Assembly: GCA_029212885.1 (NCBI GenBank)
Contig: JARGPC010000008.1
Span: 1 to 56,231 of the forward strand
Length of the DNA stretch: 56,231 bases
Reading direction: 5' to 3'
Source: Coxiellaceae bacterium
GTDB taxonomy: Bacteria > Pseudomonadota > Gammaproteobacteria > Coxiellales > Coxiellaceae
Part shown: piece by piece, positions 26,504 through 36,068 of the stretch
How positions within the stretch are numbered: the stretch's first letter is position 1
How the letters are laid out: every line of letters starts with the position of its first letter
Position numbers and translations under genes: made by a program
Notes under the pieces: model-generated
The model's input: the letters and a program-made list of their open reading frames with translations, nothing else
The model's database searches: none
What the model was told of the DNA's origin: nothing

Positions 26504-26995
26504 GTGGAAATCACAATTCGGCAACTGCAAGCTAGTGATCAACAAGCTTTTTTAGCTGCAAGCGTTGCCAGTGTTGATATGCATCACCCTTGGGTCAAAG
26601 CACCAACTAACGAAAAAGAATTCGAAAAGTATTTAAAAAAATACAATGATGAGCGCAATTATTGTTTTGTTCTATTATCTGATAATCAGTTGGCTGGTGT
26701 AGTGAATTTAAATGAGGTGGTGCGCGGTTTATTTCAAAGTGCTTACAGTGGTTATTTTGTATTTAAACAATTTGCTGCTCAAGGGGTGATGACCGCGGGC
26801 TTAAAGCAAGTGGTTCGATATGCTTTTGATCAGATAGGTCTACATCGTATAGAAGCCAATATTCAGTCTGATAATCTTGCATCTATTGCGTTAGTTAGGC
26901 GTTGTGGTTTTCAGCAAGAAGGCTATTCGCCGAATTATTTATTTATTGATAACCAGTGGCGTGACCACGAACGATGGGCGATTTTGAATGACTAA
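26504..26995 (+). CDS. GNAT N-acetyltransferase, RimJ/RimL type
   Basis: I start at the GTG at 26504, which follows AAAGG with 8-base spacing and begins the conserved block (V)EITIRQLQASDQQAF. The frame extends up to an ATG at 26438 that lacks a usable ribosome site. The protein has the GNAT acetyl-CoA region and the RimJ/RimL-like tail GLHRIEANIQSDNLASIALVRRCGFQQEG. RimJ and RimL acetylate ribosomal protein N-termini, but many relatives have other targets, so the substrate is open. Its end overlaps the MFS transporter start by 8 bases, indicating one transcript. Confidence 0.85.
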   Translation: MEITIRQLQASDQQAFLAASVASVDMHHPWVKAPTNEKEFEKYLKKYNDERNYCFVLLSDNQLAGVVNLNEVVRGLFQSAYSGYFVFKQFAAQGVMTAGLKQVVRYAFDQIGLHRIEANIQSDNLASIALVRRCGFQQEGYSPNYLFIDNQWRDHERWAILND

Positions 26996-28256
26996 GCAAA
27001 AGCTAGGATTAAGCGGTATGGTATGGTTGCGCGGGTTTATGTTTTTCTTGGCGGCTTTTTTTGTTTTCTACGATATATTAATTCAGGTTTCTCCAGGTGT
27101 TTTAACCAAAGAAATAATGCGTGAACTTAATATTGGCGCAGCAGGTTTGGGCGCTTTATCTGGCATATATTTTTGGACTTATTGCGGTATGCAAATACCA
27201 GCGGGTTTATTGTTTGATCGTTTTAAGGTGAATACTACATTATTTATTCCAATACTCATGACGGCAGTTGGTATTGCTTTGTTTGCTTATACCGATCAAT
27301 ATTGGTTGGCCGCGGTGGCGCGTTTATTAATGGGAGCGGGCAGTGCGTTTGCTTTTATTGGTGCGGCACGTGTAGCGGCTGATGTGTTTTCACCAAAAGT
27401 GTTTCCCATATTGGTTGGTGTGATTTATGTGTTAGCAGCATTAGGTGCTCTATTTTCGCAAACTATTTTAGTGCAAGTGGATGCTATCTTCGGTTGGAAG
27501 TACAGCTTATTAGGTTTGGGTGCGGCAGGCTGTGTTTTGGCGGTATTGTGTTGGTTGATTATACGATACCCGAGGAAGCAGCGGGTGAAGCACGAGTCGA
27601 CATCGATGTGGACAGGTTTAATCGAGGTGATGCGCGAACGACAAACTTGGTATATTGCGGCGGTGTCTTTTGCTACCTGGGGGCCGATGACGATGTTCGC
27701 TTCGTTATGGGGAACGCCGTTTTTGATGCGAGTTTATGGTTTTGATAAGCCCACGGCGGCGGGTTTAGTTGCGGCGTCGTGGATGGGCTTGGCTGTTTCA
27801 TCGCCACTGTTGGGTTGGGCATCGAATATGCTGGGTAATCGAAAGCAGCCACTGGTGTTCAGTAGTGTGTTGGGGCTTGTTGCTTCATTATTGATTGTGT
27901 TCTTTGTGCATTTAAATCACTGGCAGTTGGCGACATTGTTGTTTTTGATGGGGGTGGCTTGTGCGGCGCAACCATTGACTTATACGCTGGCTAAAGAAAC
28001 CAATGATAAACGGCATGCGGCTGTTGCCATTGCCTTTAATAATATGGCTTGTATATTTTCTGGGGTGATATTGCAGCCATTGAGTGGCTGGTTGATCAGT
28101 TTGTTGTCTGATCATCGCTTGGTGCATGGCGTTAGGGTCTATACGACGGGTGATTATCAGTTAGGCCTAAGTTTATTACCTGCTATATTTGTGATCAGTT
28201 TATTATTTTCATGGTTTTGTGTGAAAGAGACTTTTTGTCATAACCATAGTGGGTAG
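26988..28256 (+). CDS. major facilitator superfamily transporter
   Basis: The 422-residue protein has about 12 hydrophobic helices and the MFS layout. The first half has ALSGIYFWTYCGMQIPAGLLFDRF, a loop 2-3 motif with the acidic and basic residues, and RLLMGAGSAFAFIGAARVAADVF. A cytoplasmic basic loop (RYPRKQRVKHES) separates the halves. The substrate is not evident. It overlaps the acetyltransferase gene, hinting at a joint function. Confidence 0.85.
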   Translation: MTKQKLGLSGMVWLRGFMFFLAAFFVFYDILIQVSPGVLTKEIMRELNIGAAGLGALSGIYFWTYCGMQIPAGLLFDRFKVNTTLFIPILMTAVGIALFAYTDQYWLAAVARLLMGAGSAFAFIGAARVAADVFSPKVFPILVGVIYVLAALGALFSQTILVQVDAIFGWKYSLLGLGAAGCVLAVLCWLIIRYPRKQRVKHESTSMWTGLIEVMRERQTWYIAAVSFATWGPMTMFASLWGTPFLMRVYGFDKPTAAGLVAASWMGLAVSSPLLGWASNMLGNRKQPLVFSSVLGLVASLLIVFFVHLNHWQLATLLFLMGVACAAQPLTYTLAKETNDKRHAAVAIAFNNMACIFSGVILQPLSGWLISLLSDHRLVHGVRVYTTGDYQLGLSLLPAIFVISLLFSWFCVKETFCHNHSG

Positions 28257-28324
28257 TGGCACTGTAAATATTACACCATTCGGTTTACTATAGAGCTAAT
28301 TCATTGACAAGGAAGTGTCTGCAG

Positions 28325-29560
28325 ATGTTGCGAAAAAAATTCTCAATTGTTTTTCTATTGATCAGTATCTTATTGCCGGGTTTATGCTTCGCTGCTGATA
28401 AGCTATTAAAGCAGCCAGCACCACCTAAATCTGCTGCACTGTTGGTGCAAGAGTCTGACCTTAAGGCATTAGACGATCATGAAAAGCAAATTCAGCTGAT
28501 ACGTGAAAAGCTACAAACGGACAAAAAGTTTACTGATAGTACTTTGCGTTTTTACCGCCGTCAGGTAGAAAAAGTGTATATTGATCTTGGTAACCGTACG
28601 AGCAAATATAAAGCACGCATAACGGCTGCTAGGAGCTTGATGAAGAATACCGCTTCTGTTGCTGATGAGGATAAATCTACCAGTAGTACTGAGTTTAAAG
28701 TTGAATATGATCCCTATTATGTAAAGAAGATACGTGAATTTAAACAAGAGATTGCTTTCTATGAAGGCCGTTTATTGCAAATTCGTTTATTAGAATTTGA
28801 GTCGTTAGCTGTTTTACGAAACATCGGCCGTATAAGGAGTCAGGTGAATCACAGCGGCTTATGGGATATGGCATCACCGTTTTATAAGCCAGCTTCGTGG
28901 TCGATGGCAGGTGCACAGATCATTAATTTTACTAATAAGTTGTTTGGTCAGCTAGCCAGTGTTGCTAAGCAAGTATCGCAAAACCAGCAGCTAGGTCGCT
29001 TTTGGGCGACGGTTCTGATTTGTTTAGCAGTATTCATTATTTATTTTTACTGGGCGATTAGATTTTTACAGCAGACATCTGTGAAGGATTCTGTAACGAG
29101 TGGCTTAATGCGGCGCTGCTCACAATTTGTTATTGATGTTATTTTGAGAGGATTTTTGCCAGCATTATTTGTTATTGTAATTTTTCGTTATTTTGTCAAC
29201 TGGGTGGGGGTATCGCCATATCCACTGGCCTTGAATTTTATACGCTCCATAGGTAACTCTATTGGATTTGTGTTGGTGACGGGGGCATTTGTATATGGTT
29301 GTTGCCGCTACTTCCATTATCGAGGAACGGATTTGCTGGATCGATTAGCGACTCCTTTACTTATCCTAATGTATCAAATTGCTGCAATTATATTTATTAA
29401 TAACATTAATATTTTTAATGCTAACGCTAGAGCGTATCCATTTTATCCCAGTCAGGCTACGGATTTGGTGAATTTGTTGTTGGCAATTTCATTAGTGATT
29501 AATTTGTATTGGCTAGCCTCGCGGGTTAAACAAATTGCAGGAGTAGTGAAGCATGGATAG
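28325..29560 (+). CDS. membrane protein with periplasmic coiled coil, partner of MscS
   Basis: I start at ATG 28325, preceded by AAGGA; a TTG at 28304 is in frame. The 411-residue protein has a signal peptide ending at GLCFAA, then a charged helical stretch (about 35-190) likely to form a coiled coil in the periplasm, and about five membrane helices in the second half. Its 3' end overlaps the MscS gene by 8 bases. In MscK- and YbiO-type channels a long periplasmic region and extra helices precede the MscS domain in one chain. Here those parts seem to be encoded separately. I do not recognise a named family. Confidence 0.75.
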   Translation: MLRKKFSIVFLLISILLPGLCFAADKLLKQPAPPKSAALLVQESDLKALDDHEKQIQLIREKLQTDKKFTDSTLRFYRRQVEKVYIDLGNRTSKYKARITAARSLMKNTASVADEDKSTSSTEFKVEYDPYYVKKIREFKQEIAFYEGRLLQIRLLEFESLAVLRNIGRIRSQVNHSGLWDMASPFYKPASWSMAGAQIINFTNKLFGQLASVAKQVSQNQQLGRFWATVLICLAVFIIYFYWAIRFLQQTSVKDSVTSGLMRRCSQFVIDVILRGFLPALFVIVIFRYFVNWVGVSPYPLALNFIRSIGNSIGFVLVTGAFVYGCCRYFHYRGTDLLDRLATPLLILMYQIAAIIFINNINIFNANARAYPFYPSQATDLVNLLLAISLVINLYWLASRVKQIAGVVKHG

Positions 29561-30752
29561 ATTACATAATTGGTTATCCAGCGATAAGTTGATGCACTTT
29601 TTTGCTGCAGTGATTAAGATTTTTGCTGTTTTATACCTGATTGCGATCTTCATTGGCTTAGCAAATTTAGCCAATGTTGTGCTGACCAGTATAATACAAA
29701 CCGTATTATTGACTACGATCTTGTGGGCTTTACATTATGTCATCAAATACAATTTACGAGCGATGATTAAAGTATCGTTGGGATATAATGATGATCAGAC
29801 CAATGATTCATTATTACTGTATTGGTTAACGATGATCTGTGATGTGGTTATTGTTATTGTTTGGATTTTAGCAATGCTGATGATTTGGGGTGTTGAACAA
29901 GACGCTTTATTGGCTTGGCTTTATGTGATTACTTTTAAAGGCGTTAAAGTAGGCGAGACTTCTTTTTCCATTACCTATCTATTAAAAGCGGTCGTCGTCT
30001 TTCTGGTCGTATATTATATTATGCGCTTGATCTTACGCTTGATCGAAAAGAAGGTGTTGCCGTATACGCGATTTGATCAAGGTACTAAAGACGCTATTTC
30101 CACAGTATTTGGTTACGCTGGTTTGTTGCTGGCAATTGTCATGGGTGTGTATGCCTTAGGTATTAGTAGTACGTCATTAGCATTTATTGTTAGTGCATTC
30201 ACTTTTGGTTTATCGTTTGGTTTGAAGGAAATCTTTAATAATTTTATCTCGGGTTTGATTTTATTTATTGAGCGTCCGATTAAGGTTGGAGACTGGGTTG
30301 AAGTGGGTGGTGAAAGTGGTGTGGTGAAAACAATTCGCTTACGAGCTACGACAGTAGAAACTTTTGCGCGTAAGACATTATTAGTACCAAATTCGCAATT
30401 TATTACATCGACGGTAAGCAATGATTTATATAACCCTATTGCACGATCTGAAATTGTTGTTGAATGCGGTTATGATGATGATCCAGAAGTGGTGCGAGCT
30501 ACACTGTTATCGGTTGTTGCTGAGCATCCCAAGGTGAAAAAGACACCAGCACCTGTGGTATTGTTTATGAATTTTAACGATAGTGGTTTAGAGTTCGCGT
30601 TGCGCTTTTTCTGTATGACAGAAGAGCGTACTGGTCTGACCAGTGAAATACGTTATGCTATTGTTGAAAAGTTTCGTCAGGCTGGTTTGGAAATGCCGTA
30701 CCCGAAGCGCGATATCTATATCAAAGAGCAGCCTAAAACCGCGGATGCCTAG
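29553..30752 (+). CDS. MscS-family mechanosensitive channel
   Basis: The 399-residue protein has four or five N-terminal membrane helices, then the pore helix segment (GTKDAISTVFGYAGLLLAIVMGVYALGISSTSLAFIVSAFTFGLSFGLKEIFNNFISGLILFIERPIKVGDWVEV) and the beta domain with GVVKTIRLRATTVETFARKTLLVPNSQF. These are the core MscS features. Such channels open under membrane tension and release solutes on hypo-osmotic shock. It is longer than E. coli MscS (286 residues) through added N-terminal helices, and it is co-translated with the upstream gene. Confidence 0.9.
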   Translation: MDRLHNWLSSDKLMHFFAAVIKIFAVLYLIAIFIGLANLANVVLTSIIQTVLLTTILWALHYVIKYNLRAMIKVSLGYNDDQTNDSLLLYWLTMICDVVIVIVWILAMLMIWGVEQDALLAWLYVITFKGVKVGETSFSITYLLKAVVVFLVVYYIMRLILRLIEKKVLPYTRFDQGTKDAISTVFGYAGLLLAIVMGVYALGISSTSLAFIVSAFTFGLSFGLKEIFNNFISGLILFIERPIKVGDWVEVGGESGVVKTIRLRATTVETFARKTLLVPNSQFITSTVSNDLYNPIARSEIVVECGYDDDPEVVRATLLSVVAEHPKVKKTPAPVVLFMNFNDSGLEFALRFFCMTEERTGLTSEIRYAIVEKFRQAGLEMPYPKRDIYIKEQPKTADA

Positions 30753-30831
30753 CGGTTTTAGCTTAAATCATTTGACCTACTGCATGCTGTCGATTAGTCT
30801 CTGTATCCCATTAAGGTAGTAGGAGTGATCA

Positions 30832-33099
30832 TTGGATTTTGTACAAATAATAGCGAGCGAACTCAAGGTAAAATCACAGCAGGTGCAAGCTACCCTTGAT
30901 TTGTTAGGTGAAGGTGCAACGGTGCCCTTTATTGCACGTTATCGTAAGGAAGCGACAGGTGGGCTTTCAGACACTGACTTACGTACATTAGCTGAGCGAT
31001 TAAGCTATTTAACCGAATTGCACAGCAGGCAATCGGCCATTTTAAAATCCATTGATGAGCAGGGAAAGTTAACTCCCGATTTAAAGCAAGCTATTTTAGC
31101 AGCTGATACCAAAGCACATCTGGAAGATTTGTACCTGCCATTTAAGCCTAAACGCCGGACAAAAGCGCAAATCGCCAAAGAAGCGGGTTTGGAGCCGTTA
31201 GCTGATCATCTTTTGGCAAATGGTGACTGCGATGTTGAGCAGGCAGCACTAGGTTATGTGGATGCTGATAAAGGCGTGGCTGATACTAAACAGGCATTAG
31301 AAGGTGCTCGCCATATTATTATTGAGCACATTGCTGAACAGGCAGATTTATTGCAGCAATTGCGCCAACTTTTTTGGCGATCTGCAGAAATAACCAGTAA
31401 GGTTGCGAAAGGAAAAGAAAACGAAGGGGTTAAGTTTTCCGATTATTTTGACTTTAGTGAGGCTATAAATAAAGTGCCTTCACATCGCGTATTAGCGATG
31501 TTTCGTGGTCGTAAAGAAGAAGTATTATATTTGCATTTAGACTTTACCGATGAGGCGATGTTAGAGCAGGTATATCAAATGATCTTGTCCAGCCTGAATC
31601 TTACTAGCAAGCCTACGAAGGGCAGTTGGTTGTGGGACACTATTGTGTGGTCTTGGAAGGTTAAGTTAAAAATTAAGCTTGAAATCGAAGGCATGCAGGA
31701 ATTAAAAACACGTGCTGACGAAGAGGCGATTAAAGTCTTTCATGATAACTTAAAGCATCTGTTGATGGCGGCACCTGCGGGTAACTTTGTAGTGTTAGGT
31801 TTGGATCCTGGTTTTCGTACCGGCGTAAAAACAGTTGTCGTGGATGGCACAGGGAAGTTATTAGCGCAATGTGTGATTTATCCGCATGCGCCTCAAAAGC
31901 AATGGGATAAAGCGTTGGTGACGTTGTCGAGCCTGTGTAAACAACATAAAGTGAAGCTCATCAGCATTGGTAATGGAACGGCTTCACGCGAAACGGATCA
32001 GTTGGCAGCTGAGTTGGTAAAACACTTGCCTGAATTAGCAATGACTAAGATCGTGGTGTCCGAGGCCGGTGCTTCGGTATATTCCGCATCAGCGTTAGCG
32101 GCAAAAGAGTTTCCGGATTTAGACGTATCATATCGTGGCGCTGTCTCTATCGCGCGTCGCTTGCAAGACCCATTAGCTGAGCTTGTTAAAATCGAGCCCA
32201 AAGCTATCGGCGTGGGACAATATCAGCATGATGTTAATCAGGCCAAGTTAGAGCGGTCGTTATCTGCCGTTGTTGAGGATTGTGTTAATGCAGTGGGTGC
32301 GGATATAAATACAGCTTCGGTTCCTCTACTAACGAGTATTTCAGGTTTAAACGAAACAACAGCGAATAATATTGTCAAATACCGTGAAGAGCATGGTCGT
32401 TTTATTGATCGTAATAGTATTAAGGCTGTGCCACGCTTGGGCAATAAGACCTTTGAGCAGGCAGCTGGGTTTTTGCGTATTTTGGATGGTGATAACCCGC
32501 TGGATCGATCGGCTGTGCATCCTGAAAGTTATGGTTTGGTGAAGCAGATTTCGAAAACTAGCCGTACGACAGTAACGGATTTGCTGGCGAATGAGTCGCT
32601 ATTAAACTCATTAAACCCGATGCAATTTGTTAGTGATGAGGTGGGTTTGCCTACGGTTAGGGATATTATTGATGAGTTAAAAAAACCGGGACGGGATCCG
32701 CGGCCTGAATTTGCTATGGCTAAATTTTCTGAGGGCGTCAATAAGGTAAGTGACTTGAAGGCAGGAATGCAGTTGGAGGGAGTGATTACTAATGTCGCTA
32801 ATTTTGGTGCGTTTGTTGATGTCGGTGTGCATCAAGATGGTTTAGTGCATGTGTCACAAATTGCGGATCATTTTGTAAAAGATTTACACAAAGAAGTGCA
32901 GGTTGGGCAAATTGTATCTGTGCGTGTTGTTGAGATTGATATGCAGCGTAACCGCATTAGCTTAACCATGAAAAGTGATAGCGAAAAAAAACCAGCCAAG
33001 CCATCAGCTAAGAAGGCGAAACCAATCGCGCACAAACCTGCAAATCCAGTTTTTGAAAATGCCTTGAGTGCGCAGCTTAAAAATGCTTTTAAGCGTTAA
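30832..33099 (+). CDS. tex: Tex, S1-domain RNA-binding transcription accessory protein
   Basis: The 755-residue protein matches Tex throughout. The N-terminal helical part has ATVPFIARYRKEATGGLSD, followed by a YqgF-like domain (VLGLDPGFRTGVKTVVVDGTGKLL), helix-hairpin-helix motifs (PLLTSISGLNETTANNIVKYREEHG) and a C-terminal S1 domain (GMQLEGVITNVANFGAFVDVGVHQDGLVHVSQI). Tex binds nucleic acid and affects transcription and, in pathogens, toxin expression. The start is TTG at 30832, with AGGAG seven bases upstream. The lysine-rich tail is common in the family. Confidence 0.96.
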   Translation: MDFVQIIASELKVKSQQVQATLDLLGEGATVPFIARYRKEATGGLSDTDLRTLAERLSYLTELHSRQSAILKSIDEQGKLTPDLKQAILAADTKAHLEDLYLPFKPKRRTKAQIAKEAGLEPLADHLLANGDCDVEQAALGYVDADKGVADTKQALEGARHIIIEHIAEQADLLQQLRQLFWRSAEITSKVAKGKENEGVKFSDYFDFSEAINKVPSHRVLAMFRGRKEEVLYLHLDFTDEAMLEQVYQMILSSLNLTSKPTKGSWLWDTIVWSWKVKLKIKLEIEGMQELKTRADEEAIKVFHDNLKHLLMAAPAGNFVVLGLDPGFRTGVKTVVVDGTGKLLAQCVIYPHAPQKQWDKALVTLSSLCKQHKVKLISIGNGTASRETDQLAAELVKHLPELAMTKIVVSEAGASVYSASALAAKEFPDLDVSYRGAVSIARRLQDPLAELVKIEPKAIGVGQYQHDVNQAKLERSLSAVVEDCVNAVGADINTASVPLLTSISGLNETTANNIVKYREEHGRFIDRNSIKAVPRLGNKTFEQAAGFLRILDGDNPLDRSAVHPESYGLVKQISKTSRTTVTDLLANESLLNSLNPMQFVSDEVGLPTVRDIIDELKKPGRDPRPEFAMAKFSEGVNKVSDLKAGMQLEGVITNVANFGAFVDVGVHQDGLVHVSQIADHFVKDLHKEVQVGQIVSVRVVEIDMQRNRISLTMKSDSEKKPAKPSAKKAKPIAHKPANPVFENALSAQLKNAFKR

Positions 33100-33119
33100 C
33101 AAGGCGTGTGTTGTATCTG

Positions 33120-33168
33120 GTTCCCGGGTCTTCGCCCGGGATGACAAGTGCCCACCCAGGATGACAGG
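33120..33168. repeat. REP-like element after tex
   Basis: TCCCGGG (33122-33128) and CCCGGGA (33135-33141) form a short hairpin, followed by a related CCACCCAGGATGACAGGG stretch. It lies between the convergent ends of tex and the next gene and may help terminate both. Confidence 0.7.
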
Positions 33169-33186
33169 GTTAGGTATGGCTAGCAA

Positions 33187-34005
33187 TCAATATTTTACCA
33201 CGGTGTGCGGTGGTTCAGCCGCTGCAACTTCGGGGTGTTTAGCTACATCACTGTGTAGTACTTCAAGCGCGGTGTATTCGTTGACCTGCTTCCATAGTTG
33301 TTCACTAGTAACATAACCGACTTTAGACCATAACGAGCCGGTGACAATCAGGCTGCTGGCGTTAAATGCTCGATCGGTTGTGTTTGCTTTTAGTGGTGTA
33401 ATTGCCTTACGTGCTGTGTCGGGTATCCAGCCGACTAGCGGTAGCCAGCTTAATAGGTAAGCGCTTTTATCAACAACTTCGCCACCGGCCTTTAGTATTA
33501 GTGTGGGTAATAACAAGGCGCTGCCGGTCGTTAGTTCTTTAGTGCTGGCAACGGGGAATTTTTCACCGAGTTTAGTCTTTATGTCTTTTAAGCTTGCATC
33601 GATTTCTTTAGTGGTAACACCTAGTGTGTGGTGCCTCAATAAACACATGGCAGCACACGTTTGCAATAATAATTCAGCGCTTTCGTTTTTACTGGTGCTG
33701 TCTTTGCCATCACTCAAGTCAAAGGTGTGCTGAGCAAGTGCGTTCAATTTGGCTAATGCATTTGCTTCGGGTGTATCGTAGGTTAGCATGGTATGAGGGT
33801 TGAGTGGGTCGCCTTCTGCGGGGGTATAAGCAGCGCTGGGGTTAAGCTTGCCCTTTGCTTTATTAATGATCGCTCGCAGTGTGGCAATAGTAGTATCGCG
33901 ATCGGTTTCAATTGCTAAGTTCATTAAGTCGATAGTCTGTTCGATCGGTAATTTGGCGTTATTGCTGCTTTTAGTGATTTTGTAGTCTGTGGTACGGGTG
34001 GGCAT
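33187..34005 (-). CDS. unknown 272-residue protein
   Basis: I start at ATG 34005, preceded by AAAGGAG with 7-base spacing. The protein is mostly helical and soluble, with a hydrophobic stretch around 170-205 (SALLLPTLILKAGG and YLLSWLPLVGWIPDTARK). It has no recognised domain and no signal peptide. The C-terminus is Glu/Pro/His-rich (HPEVAAAEPPHTVVKY). Helical proteins of unknown family with polar tails are frequent among type IV secreted effectors in this group, but nothing specific here proves that. Confidence 0.75.
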   Translation of the reverse strand: MPTRTTDYKITKSSNNAKLPIEQTIDLMNLAIETDRDTTIATLRAIINKAKGKLNPSAAYTPAEGDPLNPHTMLTYDTPEANALAKLNALAQHTFDLSDGKDSTSKNESAELLLQTCAAMCLLRHHTLGVTTKEIDASLKDIKTKLGEKFPVASTKELTTGSALLLPTLILKAGGEVVDKSAYLLSWLPLVGWIPDTARKAITPLKANTTDRAFNASSLIVTGSLWSKVGYVTSEQLWKQVNEYTALEVLHSDVAKHPEVAAAEPPHTVVKY

Positions 34006-34156
34006 TAGCAATCTCCTTTCTTATGTCTTTCTCCCTACTTTCAGGTTACTCCGTTTTGTTGTGTAAATCTAATGCTAGTTATGTAAAGTTGATTGTGTTG
34101 GTGGCTGCATTGCATTCTGGTGGCTGCGCTATCTGGAGTTAAATTTAATTGATGGG

Positions 34157-34379
34157 TTATGCACATTTTCTGTGGATAACTGTGTGGAGTAACTTAGAGT
34201 AACTTGGATTGAGCTGTTGTTAATCGCTGTTTGTTGTGGTTCTGTACGTTAAGTCTTGTAAATAAAATAACATTAACAAACATGTTGTTACTGGTTTTTT
34301 TTAATCTGCTTTAAAGGTCGCAAGCGTTAGTTTTGACGAGGTTTTGTCAATTTGGTGATCGAAATAGAGATGTGGATAA
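34157..34379. promoter_or_regulatory. possible DnaA-box cluster in a 487-base intergenic region
   Basis: Two perfect TTATCCACA boxes occur on the minus strand (TGTGGATAA at 34171-34179 and 34371-34379), and one near match, TTATGCACA, on the plus strand at 34157-34165. The surrounding DNA (34012-34400) is AT-rich without a credible gene. DnaA may bind here; whether this is regulatory, a DnaA sink or chance cannot be told. The rest of the region to 34492 holds a REP-like pair. Confidence 0.4.
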
Positions 34380-34419
34380 CTTTGTTTGGTCTTTGTTTTG
34401 TCACCCCAGCTCCTGGCTC

Positions 34420-34490
34420 TGTCATCCCGGCCTCCGAGCCGGGATCCAGGAAGTTAATACATTGATCCCGGCTCGGAGGCCGGGATGACA
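34420..34490. repeat. perfect REP-like inverted pair after gltA
   Basis: Bases 34420-34446 and 34464-34490 are exact 27-base reverse complements (TGTCATCCCGGCCTCCGAGC and onward) around a 17-base loop. Each arm itself contains a smaller palindrome, CCCGGC...GCCGGG. It lies 2 bases beyond the gltA stop codon and would form a very stable RNA hairpin, probably protecting or ending the gltA message. Confidence 0.9.
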
Positions 34491-34492
34491 GG

Positions 34493-35779
34493 TTATCTTT
34501 TGTCGATATTCTCAACATCGCGTTCGGTATAGCCGACATACACTTGGCGTGGGCGTGCTAAGCGTTGGCTTGGGTCGCTCATCATTTCCATCCATTGTGA
34601 CATCCAGCCGGTGGTACGAGCTAAGGCAAAGACCACGGTAAACATATTTGATGGAATGCCCAGAGCGGTTTGTGTGATGCCAGAATAGAAGTCAACGTTC
34701 GGGTACAATTTCTTTTGTACAAAATAATCATCTTCTAGGGCGATGCGTTCTAGTTCCATGGCTAATTTAAATAATGGATCATTGTGCTTGCCAGTTTCGT
34801 CTAATACCTCATGACAAATGCCCTGCATCACTTTCGCACGTGGATCATAGTTTTTATATACTCGATGACCAAAGCCCATTAAGCGGAATGGATCATCTTT
34901 GTCTTTGGCTTTCTTAATGTATTCCTTGATGTTTTTCTCGTCGCCAATTTGATGCAACATTTTTAAGCAGGCTTCGTTAGCGCCGCCATGTGCAGGTCCC
35001 CATAAGGCACTAATACCGGCAGAGATGCAGGCGAATGGGTTGGCGCCGGTAGAGCCAGCAACACGCACAGTTGTTGTTGATGCATTTTGTTCGTGATCGG
35101 CATGTAGTGTTAAAATTTTATCCATTGCTTTGACGAATACAGGGTTAGGTTGGTTATTGCTGACTGGTGAAGAAAACATCATGTTTAAAAAGTTGGCTGC
35201 ATAACCTAATTCAGGGTGCGGGTGCACAAAAGGCTCACCAATTGAGTATTTGTAACACATGGCTGCAATGGCTGGCATTTTAGCGACTAAGCGAATAGTA
35301 GCTAAACGACGGTCTTCTTCATGACTTACGTCCATGCCATCGTGATAGAACGCTGATAATGCACCAACGACACCTACCATAATTGCCATCGGGTGAGCGT
35401 CACGTCGAAAACCACTAAAGAATTTAGTGATTTGTTCATGAACTAGGCTGTGCGTGCTAAGTTCAGTAATAAATTCTTCAAGTTCACTTTCGTTGGGTAA
35501 TTCGCCATGCATTAATGTATAACACACCTCTTCAAACCGGCATTGATCGGCTAATTGTGCAATAGGGTAGCCGCGGTATAATAATTGACCTTTTTCGCCG
35601 TCGATAAAGGTAATTTTAGACTGGCAGCAGGCCGTTGAATAAAAGCCTGAGTCATAAGTGTAGAAACCGTGGCTACCTAAAGCACGAACATCGACGGCGT
35701 CTTTGCCTAGTGTTGGGTGAAGTACATCTAAGTCTATATTTTGACCGTCAAATTGAATGCTTGCTTTATTATCCGCCAT
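34493..35779 (-). CDS. gltA: citrate synthase
   Basis: The enzyme condenses acetyl-CoA and oxaloacetate to citrate at the entry of the TCA cycle. The 428-residue length equals the gram-negative hexameric type. The active-site regions are visible: [34 protein letters not shown] and, near the C-terminus, [36 protein letters not shown]. It has an AAGGAG ribosome site and is divergent from the sdh-suc genes across a 289-base region, as in many gammaproteobacteria. Confidence 0.97.
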   Translation of the reverse strand: MADNKASIQFDGQNIDLDVLHPTLGKDAVDVRALGSHGFYTYDSGFYSTACCQSKITFIDGEKGQLLYRGYPIAQLADQCRFEEVCYTLMHGELPNESELEEFITELSTHSLVHEQITKFFSGFRRDAHPMAIMVGVVGALSAFYHDGMDVSHEEDRRLATIRLVAKMPAIAAMCYKYSIGEPFVHPHPELGYAANFLNMMFSSPVSNNQPNPVFVKAMDKILTLHADHEQNASTTTVRVAGSTGANPFACISAGISALWGPAHGGANEACLKMLHQIGDEKNIKEYIKKAKDKDDPFRLMGFGHRVYKNYDPRAKVMQGICHEVLDETGKHNDPLFKLAMELERIALEDDYFVQKKLYPNVDFYSGITQTALGIPSNMFTVVFALARTTGWMSQWMEMMSDPSQRLARPRQVYVGYTERDVENIDKR

Positions 35780-36000
35780 TGGTTGCTCCTTTTTATATAT
35801 GCAGAATTTTTGGTGCTTGAAATATAGTGGGTTGGTTGCTCGAATGCAATCGATAGGCGCTAATTAAGTAACATACTTTACGTCGTTACCCTGCGGTGTT
35901 GATAGAGGTAATCCAGACAGCCTCTTGTGCATGCATGCCAAAGATTGTTTGTTTGAAAAAGCAAGAATATCGAGAATTAGCGATATCTTAATGTTAAAAA

Positions 36001-36029
36001 TTGTCTTTATAGAATCATAGGTCTATAAT
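36001..36029 (+). promoter_or_regulatory. sigma-70 promoter of the sdh-suc genes
   Basis: TTGTCT (36001-36006) and a perfect TATAAT (36024-36029) are 17 bases apart, leaving a leader of about 32 bases before sdhC. The rest of 35780-36000 holds the gltA promoter region and no gene. Confidence 0.65.
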
Positions 36030-36068
36030 TGATTTCGAATCTCAACCATTTCTTTAAGGCAGGCAATC

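Noticed and set aside
34157-34379. Replication origin (oriC)
   Set aside because: Only three box-like sites, no AT-rich unwinding repeats and none of the usual neighbours (dnaA, dnaN, gidA); recorded only as a DnaA-box cluster.
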